Shown here: in pieces, positions 9,040-16,451 of the stretch
Numbering within the stretch: position 1 is the stretch's first letter
Layout of the letters: the number at the start of each line of letters is the position of its first letter
NCBI GenBank assembly: GCA_021155985.1
Contig: JAJNBA010000004.1
Span: 1-61,294 of the forward strand
Length of the DNA: 61,294 nt
Source of the DNA: Actinomycetes bacterium
GTDB lineage: Bacteria; Actinomycetota; UBA4738; HRBIN12
Direction: 5' to 3'
Translations under genes and position numbers: made by a program
The notes under the pieces: model-generated
The model's database searches: none
What the model saw: the letters and a program-made list of their open reading frames with translations, nothing else
Told to the model about the DNA's origin: nothing

Positions 9040-10273
9040 GAATCTCCGTGCTTGCCGTTGCGGTGTCTCGCGCCCGCACAGCGAACAGACCGGCCCCCGC
9101 GGCGATCGCCCCGCTCGCGACGATCGCTTCGGGCGCCCCCCAGAACTCGGCGACCCATCCGGCGATCGGCCCTCCGATCGCGCTGCTTCCCAGGAAGATC
9201 GTCGTGTACAGCGCCATCACGCGTCCACGCATGTCGGCTCGGGTGAACCGCTGCAGCGTGGAGTTCGCCGTGATGGCGAACAGCATCGAGGCGTACCCCA
9301 CCGGCACCATCGCGATCAGCCCCACGACGAACGTCGGCGCCCATCCCGCGACGGCGAGGAACGCACCGAACGCGATCGAGAAGCCGGCCAGCCGGCGCAA
9401 CGTCGGCTCCGTCTGACGGTTCGCCATCGCGATGGCACCGAGGAACGCCCCGAGGCCGAGCGCGGCGTACAGCCACCCGATCTCCATCCCCGAGCCTCGG
9501 TAGGTCCGGTGCGCCTGGAGCGGGATCACGACGCTGAAGTTGAAGGTGAACAGGTACACGAGTGCCATGACGACGAGGGGGACCCGGAGCTCCCGGGAGC
9601 TCCACACGTACCGGAGCCCCGCGCGGACGAGCCCCGGTTCACGCTCGGCCTTGCGTTGGGGGTGAAGCTCGTGGATCCGCATCGCCAGCAGGGCGGCGAT
9701 GACCCCGACGTACGAGATCGCGTCCAGGAGGAAAGGCGACCAGAGCCCGAACGTATCGATCATCGTCCCGGCGATCGCGCCACCGAGCACGCGGGTGCCG
9801 GTGAACACGGCGCTGTTCAGGCTGATCGCGTTCGTGATGTGCTCCTCCCCGACCAGCTCCACATAGAAGGACTGCCGCGTCGGCGGTTCGATCGCGAGGA
9901 TCAACCCGGTCAGGAACGCGATCACGAACACCATCCAGATCTCGACGACGCCCGTGGCGACCAGCGTGAACTGAAGAGCCGCGAGCAGGGCGTAGCCGGC
10001 GTTCGACCAGACGAGGATGCGTCGCTTGTCGAACCTGTCGGCGAGCGAGCCGGCGTAGACCCCGAAGAGGAGGACCGGCAGGAACAGGAGCGCCGCCTCG
10101 ATCCCCAGCGCGACGCCGCTGTCCGTGAGCTCCAGCACGAGCACGGCGCCAGCGGTCCAGTTCACCCAGGTGCCGGTGACGGAGATCAGCTGCCCGACGA
10201 AGAAGAGCCGGAAGTTCCTCGAGACGTGCATCGAGGCGAACGTCTTCCGCATCTCGTCGGCCAGCCGGGACAT
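9008..10273 (-). CDS. MFS exporter (EntS-like, MFS_3 family)
   Basis: This is a 421-residue protein with about 12 membrane helices. The N-terminal sequence NFRLFFVGQLISVTGTWV and the loop SLADRFDKRRILV are typical of the EntS/MFS_3 efflux group, which exports siderophores and drugs. It is the last gene of a minus-strand group behind the TusA/DsrE pair, separated by about 70 bp, so co-transcription is possible but not demonstrated. Its 3' end overlaps the convergent upstream gene by 32 bp. The substrate cannot be predicted. Confidence 0.88.
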   Translation of the reverse strand: MSRLADEMRKTFASMHVSRNFRLFFVGQLISVTGTWVNWTAGAVLVLELTDSGVALGIEAALLFLPVLLFGVYAGSLADRFDKRRILVWSNAGYALLAALQFTLVATGVVEIWMVFVIAFLTGLILAIEPPTRQSFYVELVGEEHITNAISLNSAVFTGTRVLGGAIAGTMIDTFGLWSPFLLDAISYVGVIAALLAMRIHELHPQRKAEREPGLVRAGLRYVWSSRELRVPLVVMALVYLFTFNFSVVIPLQAHRTYRGSGMEIGWLYAALGLGAFLGAIAMANRQTEPTLRRLAGFSIAFGAFLAVAGWAPTFVVGLIAMVPVGYASMLFAITANSTLQRFTRADMRGRVMALYTTIFLGSSAIGGPIAGWVAEFWGAPEAIVASGAIAAGAGLFAVRARDTATASTEIPTADTAARSA

Positions 10274-10342
10274 ACATCCCAGACTACGAGGCGTGACGAA
10301 CCGCCTTCCGCGGGGTGGTGACCGGCGGGTCGGACCGGCCTC

Positions 10343-10927
10343 CTAGATGAACAGACTCACCGCGGCGTCGCGCATCTCCGCGATCGCGGTGGCGGCACCG
10401 ATCGGCTCCTCGAGCCCGTCGAGCAGATCCTTCCGCTGCAAACCGAGGAGGTCCATCGTCATCTGGCAGGGGATCAGGCGCACACCGAGGTCCTGCGCCG
10501 TCTGGATCAGCTCCTCCGGCCTGGCCACCTGACGGTCGTCGGCGAGCTTCTTGAACATCGCTGGCCCGGCGCCGGCGAACTGGTACCGGCTGAGCTTGGC
10601 CTTCTGCGCGGAGCCCGGGTTCATCATCGACATCATCTTCTGCATCCAGTTCGAGCCCGTGATGCGCACGTCCGGCTTCACGATCGCGAAGAGCCCCCAG
10701 AACGTGAAGAAGACGGAGGACTCCATCCCGGAAGCGGCGGCGGTCGTGGCGAGGATCGTCGTCGGCCAGATCCTGTCGAGGTCACCGCCCCAGGCGATGA
10801 TCGTCAGCTTGTTCTTCTTCTCGATCCGCTTGCCACCGGCTTCCTCGAGCGCCTCGACGCGGTGGAGCAGGTCCGCGAGCTGGAGCTCCGAGGTCAGGTC
10901 CGTCTCCGTCGTGGCCATCGCGCTCAC
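10343..10927 (-). CDS. DsrE/DsrF-like (DsrE2) sulfur-relay protein
   Basis: This 194-residue protein has the DsrE2 arrangement: a helical N-terminal lead (about 1-40), the LTIIAWGGDLDRIWPTTI strand, a hydrophobic SSVFFTFWGLFAI segment, and a conserved cysteine in RLIPCQMTMDLLG that in relatives carries persulfide. Family members pass sulfane sulfur with TusA-type partners. GTG 10927 overlaps the tusA stop (GTGA) and is chosen for coupling; ATG 10918 is an alternative. Adjacency to a TusA homologue strongly supports a shared thiol-persulfide transfer role. No rhodanese or dissimilatory sulfur genes are in the window. Confidence 0.88.
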   Translation of the reverse strand: MSAMATTETDLTSELQLADLLHRVEALEEAGGKRIEKKNKLTIIAWGGDLDRIWPTTILATTAAASGMESSVFFTFWGLFAIVKPDVRITGSNWMQKMMSMMNPGSAQKAKLSRYQFAGAGPAMFKKLADDRQVARPEELIQTAQDLGVRLIPCQMTMDLLGLQRKDLLDGLEEPIGAATAIAEMRDAAVSLFI

Positions 10928-11154
10928 CGCTTCCTGATGACGTAGCGGTAGACGCCGTCGGACTCGTCGGTCTCCAGCAGCTCGTTCCCGCTGAGCTCCG
11001 CCCAGCTCGGGACGTCGCTCTTCGAGCCGGGATCGGTCGCGAGCAACTCGAACAGGGCGCCGCTGCTCGCGTCTCTGATGGCCTTGGCCAGCGACACGAG
11101 CGGCCCGGGGCAGGATTGCCCCTTCGCATCGATGGTGGCGGTGATGGTGTCCAC
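10924..11154 (-). CDS. TusA-family sulfur carrier protein
   Basis: This 76-residue TusA/SirA-fold protein has the diagnostic CPGP motif at residues 15-18, in which Cys15 is the sulfur-accepting residue. The rest matches the family pattern of ALFELLATDPGSKSDVPSW followed by the C-terminal beta strand YRYVIRKR. It hands sulfur as a persulfide to partners, most simply the DsrE2 protein encoded immediately downstream with a four-base overlap. An AGGAGG ribosome site precedes the ATG. It is the first gene of the sulfur-relay operon, whose probable promoter lies at 11306-11334. Confidence 0.93.
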   Translation of the reverse strand: MDTITATIDAKGQSCPGPLVSLAKAIRDASSGALFELLATDPGSKSDVPSWAELSGNELLETDESDGVYRYVIRKR

Positions 11155-11285
11155 GGCGGGACCTCCTGGGATCTCTGAGGGCGGTCGGTGCAGGATGGTG
11201 CGGCAGGGCTGGGTCCGTCCCGGTCAAGCGGGACAGCAGATGCGGTCGGGGATCATCGCCCCCACGGTCCCGGCTTCGCGTGTAC

Positions 11286-11334
11286 GCACCATTCGCAGGT
11301 GCAACACCCTAGTCGACCGTTCTCATCCCGGCAA
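11286..11334 (-). promoter_or_regulatory. Candidate promoter and operator for tusA-dsrE2
   Basis: Reading the minus strand, TTGCCG (11334-11329) and TAGGGT (11311-11306) are separated by 17 bp, a plausible sigma-70-type promoter. Immediately downstream, GCACC-N7-GGTGC (11286-11302) forms an inverted repeat across the expected start point, a natural repressor position. The long leader to tusA (about 130 nt) is a reason for caution. Confidence 0.4.
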
Positions 11335-11385
11335 GGTCGAGGCACACCGCCCAGCCGACCATCTTTCCTTGCCTCCCAACGCGCA

Positions 11386-12186
11386 TCACGGGCCGATCGG
11401 CTCCATCACCTTGATGCACCCAGCGTCGGCGCCGAGCTGACGGAGTCCTTCCCGGTCGCCCGGACCGAAGTCCACCACCCCGCCTCCCGAGGGGTGCATC
11501 AGCTCTCCGGCCGCCCGGACGTGTCCGAGCCCCATCAGGTGGCCCAACTCATGGAGGATCACGGGTCCCTGTTGGCCGGGCGCGCTGAATCCCGGTGGGT
11601 TGGGATCGTCGGCGTTGATGGCCACCCATCCGCTCACGTAGACGTCCTCGAGTCGGGTCGGAGCGATGCGCGGGACGGCGACCCCGGCGGCGACGCGATC
11701 ACCGCGTCGGAACGGGATGTCCGAATCGTCGGGATCCGTCCACGCGATGAGGACCGGCACCCATCGATCCCCGTATCGATCGAACTGATACACGTCGCGG
11801 GAGATCGAGGCCTCCTCGTCGGTCGTCCCTTCGTAGACGAAGGCGATCCCCGTGGCCGCCGTCATCCGGTGAACGGCCTCATGGACGTCCTCGATCGATC
11901 CCGGCGGCGCGAGCTCGGCGTTGACGACGTAATGGATCGGCTCGCAGGGGTCCCATCGGGTCGGGGTCCCCTGGTCGGTCCGATCCAGGAACAGGAAGCC
12001 GGGCCCTCGGGCCTCCTCCGTGCCCTCGAACAAGGGTGCGATCGCCACCGCTCCCATGCTGAGAGCGAGGAGCACGCAGACGACCGTCACCCCGAACGGG
12101 AAGCGGCGGCGGCGCGGGACCTCGCTCCCCACCGGAGCGAGGTCGGGCCTGAGCGGTACCGGTGGCGGGGGAAGCTGCTCCATCAC
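11386..12186 (-). CDS. Matrixin-type zinc metalloprotease, membrane-anchored
   Basis: This 266-residue protein has a proline-rich cytoplasmic lead, one membrane helix at about residues 30-52, and an extracellular metzincin domain. The zinc site HELGHLMGLGH is at residues 212-222 (HExxHxxGxxH), followed by the Met-turn methionine at about residue 230 in ELMHP. These are the defining features of M10/matrixin-like peptidases. Proteins like this are common in soil actinomycetes and are presumed to cleave extracellular or cell-surface proteins. It is transcribed divergently from the beta-helix/RTX surface protein, which could be a substrate or partner, but that is only positional inference. Confidence 0.9.
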   Translation of the reverse strand: MMEQLPPPPVPLRPDLAPVGSEVPRRRRFPFGVTVVCVLLALSMGAVAIAPLFEGTEEARGPGFLFLDRTDQGTPTRWDPCEPIHYVVNAELAPPGSIEDVHEAVHRMTAATGIAFVYEGTTDEEASISRDVYQFDRYGDRWVPVLIAWTDPDDSDIPFRRGDRVAAGVAVPRIAPTRLEDVYVSGWVAINADDPNPPGFSAPGQQGPVILHELGHLMGLGHVRAAGELMHPSGGGVVDFGPGDREGLRQLGADAGCIKVMEPIGP

Positions 12187-12264
12187 TCGATCCTAGGTCG
12201 TCTCGTATGAAGGGCATCGGCGTGCCCGGGTTCCGGCTTCAGCGACCGTGGATAGGGTGTCCCG

Positions 12265-13701
12265 ATGAACCGCCGCGGCTTCTTCCTGGTGATCTGCCTC
12301 GGTGCGTTGGTCGCGGTGATGGCTCCGGTGCCGAGCGCCTTCGCCGCCGCATCCCTCACCGTCGACACGTTCGAGGACACGTACGACGGGAGCTGTGCGG
12401 ACGCGGACTGCTCGCTCCGTGACGCCGTCGTCTCCGTGGATCCGGGTGGGACCGTTCGGGTGCCTCCGGGCTTCTACGCGCTCGCCCGTTCCGGCGCGGG
12501 TCCTGACGCCGGCGACGTCGACCTCAGCCGACCGGTCACGATCGTGGGCACCGGCGAGATCGGGAGCTTCGTCGATGCGTCCGCGCTCGGGGATCGCGTG
12601 TTCGATGTGTCAACCGATGTCTCGCTCCGCCATCTCGCGTTGCTCGGCGGGAGCCAGGTCGGGCGAGGTGGGATCGTCCGCGCATCGGTGGGCACACTCG
12701 TGGTGCGCCGCTCCACGCTCGTCGGCGGCCGGGCGGACAACGGAGGGGCCGTCGCGGTGGGGAACGCCGCCACGGCATCGATCGACCGCTCCTGGATCTC
12801 GGAGAACGGGGCGACGGTTCGCGGCGGCGCGCTCTTCCTTCTCGGAACGACGGTCGTCTCGCGATCGACGATCTCGGGGAACGTCGCGGCGGGAGGAGGC
12901 GGTGCCTTCGTTGGTCCGTCCGCTTCTCTCACGATCGGGAACGCCACCGTCTCGAGGAACGTGGCCGTCCACGGTGGAGGCGTTCGAGCGACCGGCGACA
13001 TCGGACTCTTCTTCGCGACGATCGTGGCCAACCGGGCCGGCGTGGGTGGCGGCGTGCTCATCTCGTCGGAGTCGGAGAGCTCGACGGCGAACAGCGTTTT
13101 CGCGCGCAACCGTGCCTCCGACCACGGATCGCTGTGTGTCCGGCCCCTCACTTCGGATGGACGCAACGTCGCCGATGCCAGAGGCTGCGGTCTCAGGGCG
13201 CCCGATGACGTGACCGGTGTGAACCCACGGGTCGGGATCCTCCGACAGAACGGTGGCCCAACGCCGACCCACGCCCTGAAGCCCGACAGTCCCGCCCGAG
13301 GCCGAGGCAGCGGATGCCACCCGACCGATCAACGCGGCGCGCCTCGATCCGCGTGCGACAGCGGCGCGTACGAGCTCGTGTTGTGCCGCGGCCGACCGGT
13401 CACGATCGTGGGGACACCCGGACCGGACGAGTTCTCCGGCGGCCTCGGACGGGACGTCTTCCTCGGGCGCGGGGGCGACGACGAGTTCCAAGGGTCTCTC
13501 GACGCGGATCGCGCGTGCGGAGGGAAGGGCGACGACCATCTGATCGGAGGCCCCGGCGACGACCAGCTCGCGGGCGCCGCGGGTCGCGACCTGCTCCTCG
13601 GCGAGAGCGGTGGCGACCTCCTCGTCGGAGGTCCAGGCGTCGACGTGTGCCGCGGCGGCGACGGGAACGACGTCACCCGCCGCTGCGAAACCGTTCCCTG
13701 A
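12265..13701 (+). CDS. Secreted parallel beta-helix protein with C-terminal RTX repeats
   Basis: This 478-residue exported protein has a signal peptide at residues 1-27 ending AFAAA. The N-terminal DTFEDTYDGSCADADCSLRDA is of the CSLREA-type motif common at the start of beta-helix surface proteins. Residues 90-340 form a right-handed beta-helix (pectate-lyase-like rungs such as GGAVAVGNAATASIDRS). The last 90 residues are calcium-binding RTX nonapeptides (GGxGxDxUx: GGKGDDHLIGG, GGPGDDQLAG). Such proteins coat or are shed from the cell surface. The RTX tract suggests calcium-dependent folding outside the cell. It lies divergent from a matrixin protease and convergent with sodX (5-bp gap). Confidence 0.88.
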   Translation: MNRRGFFLVICLGALVAVMAPVPSAFAAASLTVDTFEDTYDGSCADADCSLRDAVVSVDPGGTVRVPPGFYALARSGAGPDAGDVDLSRPVTIVGTGEIGSFVDASALGDRVFDVSTDVSLRHLALLGGSQVGRGGIVRASVGTLVVRRSTLVGGRADNGGAVAVGNAATASIDRSWISENGATVRGGALFLLGTTVVSRSTISGNVAAGGGGAFVGPSASLTIGNATVSRNVAVHGGGVRATGDIGLFFATIVANRAGVGGGVLISSESESSTANSVFARNRASDHGSLCVRPLTSDGRNVADARGCGLRAPDDVTGVNPRVGILRQNGGPTPTHALKPDSPARGRGSGCHPTDQRGAPRSACDSGAYELVLCRGRPVTIVGTPGPDEFSGGLGRDVFLGRGGDDEFQGSLDADRACGGKGDDHLIGGPGDDQLAGAAGRDLLLGESGGDLLVGGPGVDVCRGGDGNDVTRRCETVP

Positions 13702-13706
13702 CGTCC

Positions 13707-14165
13707 CTATGCGATCCGGCGCCGGCGCTCCTTCGGCCAATAAACGAGCACGACCTTCGCCTTCACCTGCTCCCGTCTGACCGGCCCGAAGTGGCGGCTG
13801 TCGGTGGATGCGTCCTCGCGATCGCCCTCCACCCAGAGCTCGTCGTCGGCCAGCGTTCGTTCACCCACACGCTCGTTCGGGACGCCCGTGATCCGTTTCA
13901 CCATCTCGTAGCCGGGGCGGCCGGGATGCTCGACGACCACGATGTCCCCGCGCCGGAACCGACGGCGGGCCACGGTCAACGCCCAGTCGCCGGGCATCAA
14001 CGTCGGCACCATGCTGGCGCCCTGGACCTCGATCCTGGACGGCCTCCAGCGGAACAGGGCGACGCCGATCGCCCCCACCGTGGCTACGGCGCTCAGCGCC
14101 GCAAGCGGTCTCGGGGACCGATGGTAGGGTGGCTGCTCACCCCACGTCGGAGGAGGCGGATCCAT
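13707..14165 (-). CDS. sodX: Nickel-type superoxide dismutase maturation protease (S26 family)
   Basis: This 152-residue signal-peptidase-like protease has a membrane segment at about residues 20-38 and the S26 catalytic pair: Ser51 in QGASMVPTL and Lys90 in YEMVKRITG. It is close to the SodX subgroup, whose role is to remove the N-terminal leader from Ni-SOD so that the nickel hook forms at the new N-terminus. The sodN gene starts on the opposite strand at the very same CATG, which supports the assignment strongly. Start ATG 14165 keeps the membrane helix; a longer open frame exists but would run through sodN. General signal peptidase activity is the alternative. Confidence 0.85.
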   Translation of the reverse strand: MDPPPPTWGEQPPYHRSPRPLAALSAVATVGAIGVALFRWRPSRIEVQGASMVPTLMPGDWALTVARRRFRRGDIVVVEHPGRPGYEMVKRITGVPNERVGERTLADDELWVEGDREDASTDSRHFGPVRREQVKAKVVLVYWPKERRRRIA

Positions 14166-14559
14166 GTTCGAAGCATTCCTCAAACCGCAGCGGACCGTCC
14201 ACGCCCACTGCGACCTTCCATGCGGCATCTACGATCCGGCACAGGCGCGCATCGAGGCGGAGTCCGTGAAGGCCTGCCAGGAGAAGTACCAGGGCTCCGA
14301 CGACGCGATCTTCAAGGACCGCGCGGTCTCCATCAAGGAGCAGCGCGCGAACCTCGTCAAGGAGCACCTCTGGGTCCTGTGGACCGACTACTTCAAGCCG
14401 GAGCACCTCGAGACCTACCCGCAGCTGCACGAGCTCTTCTGGAACGCCACGAAGGAGGCCGGCAACGCCAAGCGCTCCGAGGATCCGGCGCAGGGCCAGA
14501 AATTGCTGGACGCGATCGACGAGCTGTCGAAGGTGTTCTGGGAGACCAAATCGGCGTAG
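14164..14559 (+). CDS. sodN: Nickel superoxide dismutase
   Basis: This 131-residue cytoplasmic enzyme disproportionates superoxide using nickel. A 14-residue leader is followed by the nickel hook HCDLPCGIYDP at residues 15-25; after cleavage His15, Cys16 and Cys20 become the ligands His1, Cys2 and Cys6. The rest is the four-helix Ni-SOD bundle (KACQEKYQGSDD, HLWVLWTDYFKPEHLETYPQ). A perfect AGGAGG at 14151-14156 precedes the ATG. The leader is presumably removed by the SodX protease encoded head-to-head. A strong terminator hairpin follows the gene. No Fe/Mn-SOD appears in the window. Confidence 0.97.
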   Translation: MFEAFLKPQRTVHAHCDLPCGIYDPAQARIEAESVKACQEKYQGSDDAIFKDRAVSIKEQRANLVKEHLWVLWTDYFKPEHLETYPQLHELFWNATKEAGNAKRSEDPAQGQKLLDAIDELSKVFWETKSA

Positions 14560-14585
14560 CCCCGAGCCGTTCCCCCCAGGGTGCC

Positions 14586-14618
14586 TGAGGGCCGGGCCGC
14601 TTCGCGGCCCGGCCCTCA
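14586..14618 (+). terminator. Terminator-like hairpin after sodN
   Basis: A perfect 15-bp stem (TGAGGGCCGGGCCGC pairing with 14604-14618) closes a three-base TTC loop, 27 bp after the sodN stop. No U-tract follows, as is usual for GC-rich actinobacterial terminators. Confidence 0.75.
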
Positions 14619-14889
14619 CCGTTCCCACCCCACGTGCAAGAGAAGAGGCCGACGGGCGGGGCCGTCGGAGCATCCGCCCGCCGGCGACGCGCACCCGAGG
14701 GTGCACGCTCAGGTCCTCCGATCCTTCACCCCCCTCACGGGGCGAAAGAGAACCGGCGGCGCCGAGGCGGGTCTGGCGGCACCCCGGCGCCGGCCGGTCT
14801 CGTGCGCAAGCATCGGACAGGAGCCGCACCGCGCATAGTGGTCGAAGGTCGAAAGTTGCCCGACTTCCGGCTGATACGTTGGCCTACCA
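14619..14889. other. Intergenic region with several short hairpins, no gene seen
   Basis: Between the sodN terminator and the YchF-type GTPase there is no convincing coding frame. Short inverted repeats are visible, for example GACGG-GCGGGG-CCGTC near 14655-14670 and GCACCC-GA-GGGTGC near 14691-14705, then a G/A-rich stretch around 14740. I could not match it to a known riboswitch or small RNA. It may be a long structured leader for the GTPase gene. Confidence 0.3.
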
Positions 14890-15864
14890 ATGCGGGACAT
14901 CGGTCTGGTCGGCGTGCCCTTCTCGGGGAAGTCCACGCTTTTCAGGGCGCTGACCCGAGCCGGATCGCACGGAGGGCAGGCCAACGTCGCGGTCGTCCCC
15001 GTCCCCGACCCACGTCTGGGCGTCCTGACGGACATGGAACGGTCGAAGAAGACCGTGCCCGCGCAGGTTCGCTTCGTCGACGTTCCGGGCGGCACGTCGA
15101 GCGCCCAAGGTCTGGCGAAGCTCCGCGAGTCCGACGCGCTCGCGGTCGTCGTGCGGTCCTTCGGCGTCGACCGGGCGCCGGCCCGCGAGCTGGCGGATGT
15201 CCGCAGTGAACTGTTGCTGGCCGACCTCGGGGTGCTGGAGAGCGCGCTCGAGAAGGGCCTGAAGCGGGCGAAGGGGCGGCCGGGACCGGACGTGCACGCG
15301 CTCCAGCGCGCGAAGGACGCGCTCGACGCGGAGCGACCGCTCCGCGACGCCGGTCTCGACGACCAGGAGCTCGCCCATCTGAAGGGGATCGCGGCCCTGA
15401 CCCTGAAGCCGGAGGTCGTGATCGCGAACCTCGAGGAGGGAGACGAGCTCCCGGCCGAGCTCAGCGACGCGGTCGGTGTCTACGCCTCGATCGAGGCCGA
15501 GACCACCGAGATGGAGCCGGAGGAAGCCCGGGCGCTGCTCGAGGAGTTCGGCGTCAGCGAGCCCGGGCTCGACCGGGTGATCGCCGCAGGGTACGGGGCG
15601 CTCGAGCTGATCACGTTCCTGACCACGGGCGACGACGAGACCCGCGCGTGGGAGGTGCGGCGGGGCGCGAGAGCGCCCGAAGCCGCAGGTGTCATCCACA
15701 CCGATCTCGAGCGTGGCTTCATCCGTGCCGAGGTGATCTCCTACGACGAGCTCGTCGCGATCGGCTCGATGGAGGCAGCGAAGGCGTCCGGCAAGCTCCG
15801 CGTCGAGGGGAAGGACTACGTCGTGCAGGAAGGCGACATCCTGCACGTGCGCTTCGCCGTCTGA
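14890..15864 (+). CDS. ychF: YchF/OLA1-family ribosome-associated GTPase/ATPase
   Basis: This 324-residue cytoplasmic P-loop protein is of the Obg-related YchF family. G1 is GVPFSGKST (residues 8-16), G3 is VDVPGG, and the region normally holding the NxxE specificity motif reads VIANLEEGDE. The C-terminal TGS-like domain ends with the family's LRVEGKDYVVQEGDILHVRFAV, in which the KDYVVQEGD block is diagnostic. It is about 40 residues shorter than typical YchF, mostly in the coiled-coil middle and G2 loops. It probably binds ribosomes and hydrolyses ATP in stress responses. It is a single-gene unit here. Confidence 0.85.
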   Translation: MRDIGLVGVPFSGKSTLFRALTRAGSHGGQANVAVVPVPDPRLGVLTDMERSKKTVPAQVRFVDVPGGTSSAQGLAKLRESDALAVVVRSFGVDRAPARELADVRSELLLADLGVLESALEKGLKRAKGRPGPDVHALQRAKDALDAERPLRDAGLDDQELAHLKGIAALTLKPEVVIANLEEGDELPAELSDAVGVYASIEAETTEMEPEEARALLEEFGVSEPGLDRVIAAGYGALELITFLTTGDDETRAWEVRRGARAPEAAGVIHTDLERGFIRAEVISYDELVAIGSMEAAKASGKLRVEGKDYVVQEGDILHVRFAV

Positions 15865-15867
15865 GGC

Positions 15868-16176
15868 CTACACCCCGCCGATCCCCGACCCCCGGCAGGC
15901 CATCCCACGGAGGGATCCGAACTCCACTTCCGCGATGACCGAACCGTCTCGCACGACCTGCCACGTGCCGTCCCATCCGGAAGTGCCGCCCGGGTCCCTG
16001 GTCATCTGCTCGATCGCGTCGGTCTGCTGGAATCCGGCCATGTTCCCCCTGATGTAGGCGGGCCCGCCCGGCAGGATCCGCGGGCCGTCCGGAGTCATGA
16101 AGGCGAGCTGGTCCTCCTCCGCGCAGTCGAGCTCGATGATTCGGTCGCTCGGCGCGTCCACCACGTCGAACGTCAC
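15868..16176 (-). CDS. Small protein of unknown function, possibly a truncated C-terminal domain
   Basis: The frame gives about 102 residues from GTG 16176 and stays open further upstream as GGGESDFTVTFDVVD. That is a Gly-rich linker entering a beta strand, which looks like the middle of a larger secreted or lipoprotein domain rather than a true start. There is one cysteine in the ELDCAEEDQ segment and one near the C-terminus (MACRG). It lies a few bases after the broken sigma-factor frame. I infer it is the remnant of the gene that originally followed that sigma factor, joined by a deletion. No family was recognised. Confidence 0.45.
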   Translation of the reverse strand: MTFDVVDAPSDRIIELDCAEEDQLAFMTPDGPRILPGGPAYIRGNMAGFQQTDAIEQMTRDPGGTSGWDGTWQVVRDGSVIAEVEFGSLRGMACRGSGIGGV

Positions 16177-16183
16177 GGTGAAG

Positions 16184-16417
16184 TCACTCTCCCCACCGCC
16201 GGTAGATCCACGCGACCGGGTCCCGGATCGTCTCGGACTTCGCGAGCGTCCGCGCGAATGCCTCCGCTGTCGCTTCTTCCGCGATGTCCCCTCGACCGGC
16301 CGTATAGGCGAAGAGCGTGCGGAACACCCCGGAACCGGCCTCCCGGAACAGCTCGTCGAAGTCGTGCGCCTCGGTGGTGCGCTCGTCAGCCAGCGGGACC
16401 TCCGCGATCGCCTGCAC
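16184..16417 (-). pseudogene. Truncated ECF sigma factor (region 2 only)
   Basis: The 77-residue frame from GTG 16417 reads like the start of an extracytoplasmic-function sigma factor. The sigma-2 core appears as FRTLFAYTAGRGDIAEEAT, AEAFART and DPVAWIYRR, and then stops at WGE. Region 4, needed for -35 recognition, is entirely missing, and neither neighbouring frame supplies it. A functional ECF factor is about twice this length. The most economical explanation is a deletion that removed region 4 and fused the stump to the frame at 15868-16176. A deliberately short sigma-2-only regulator is possible but unlikely. Confidence 0.7.
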
Positions 16418-16451
16418 GTCGGACGATAGAGGGGCCGGACGCCTCCGGCGT

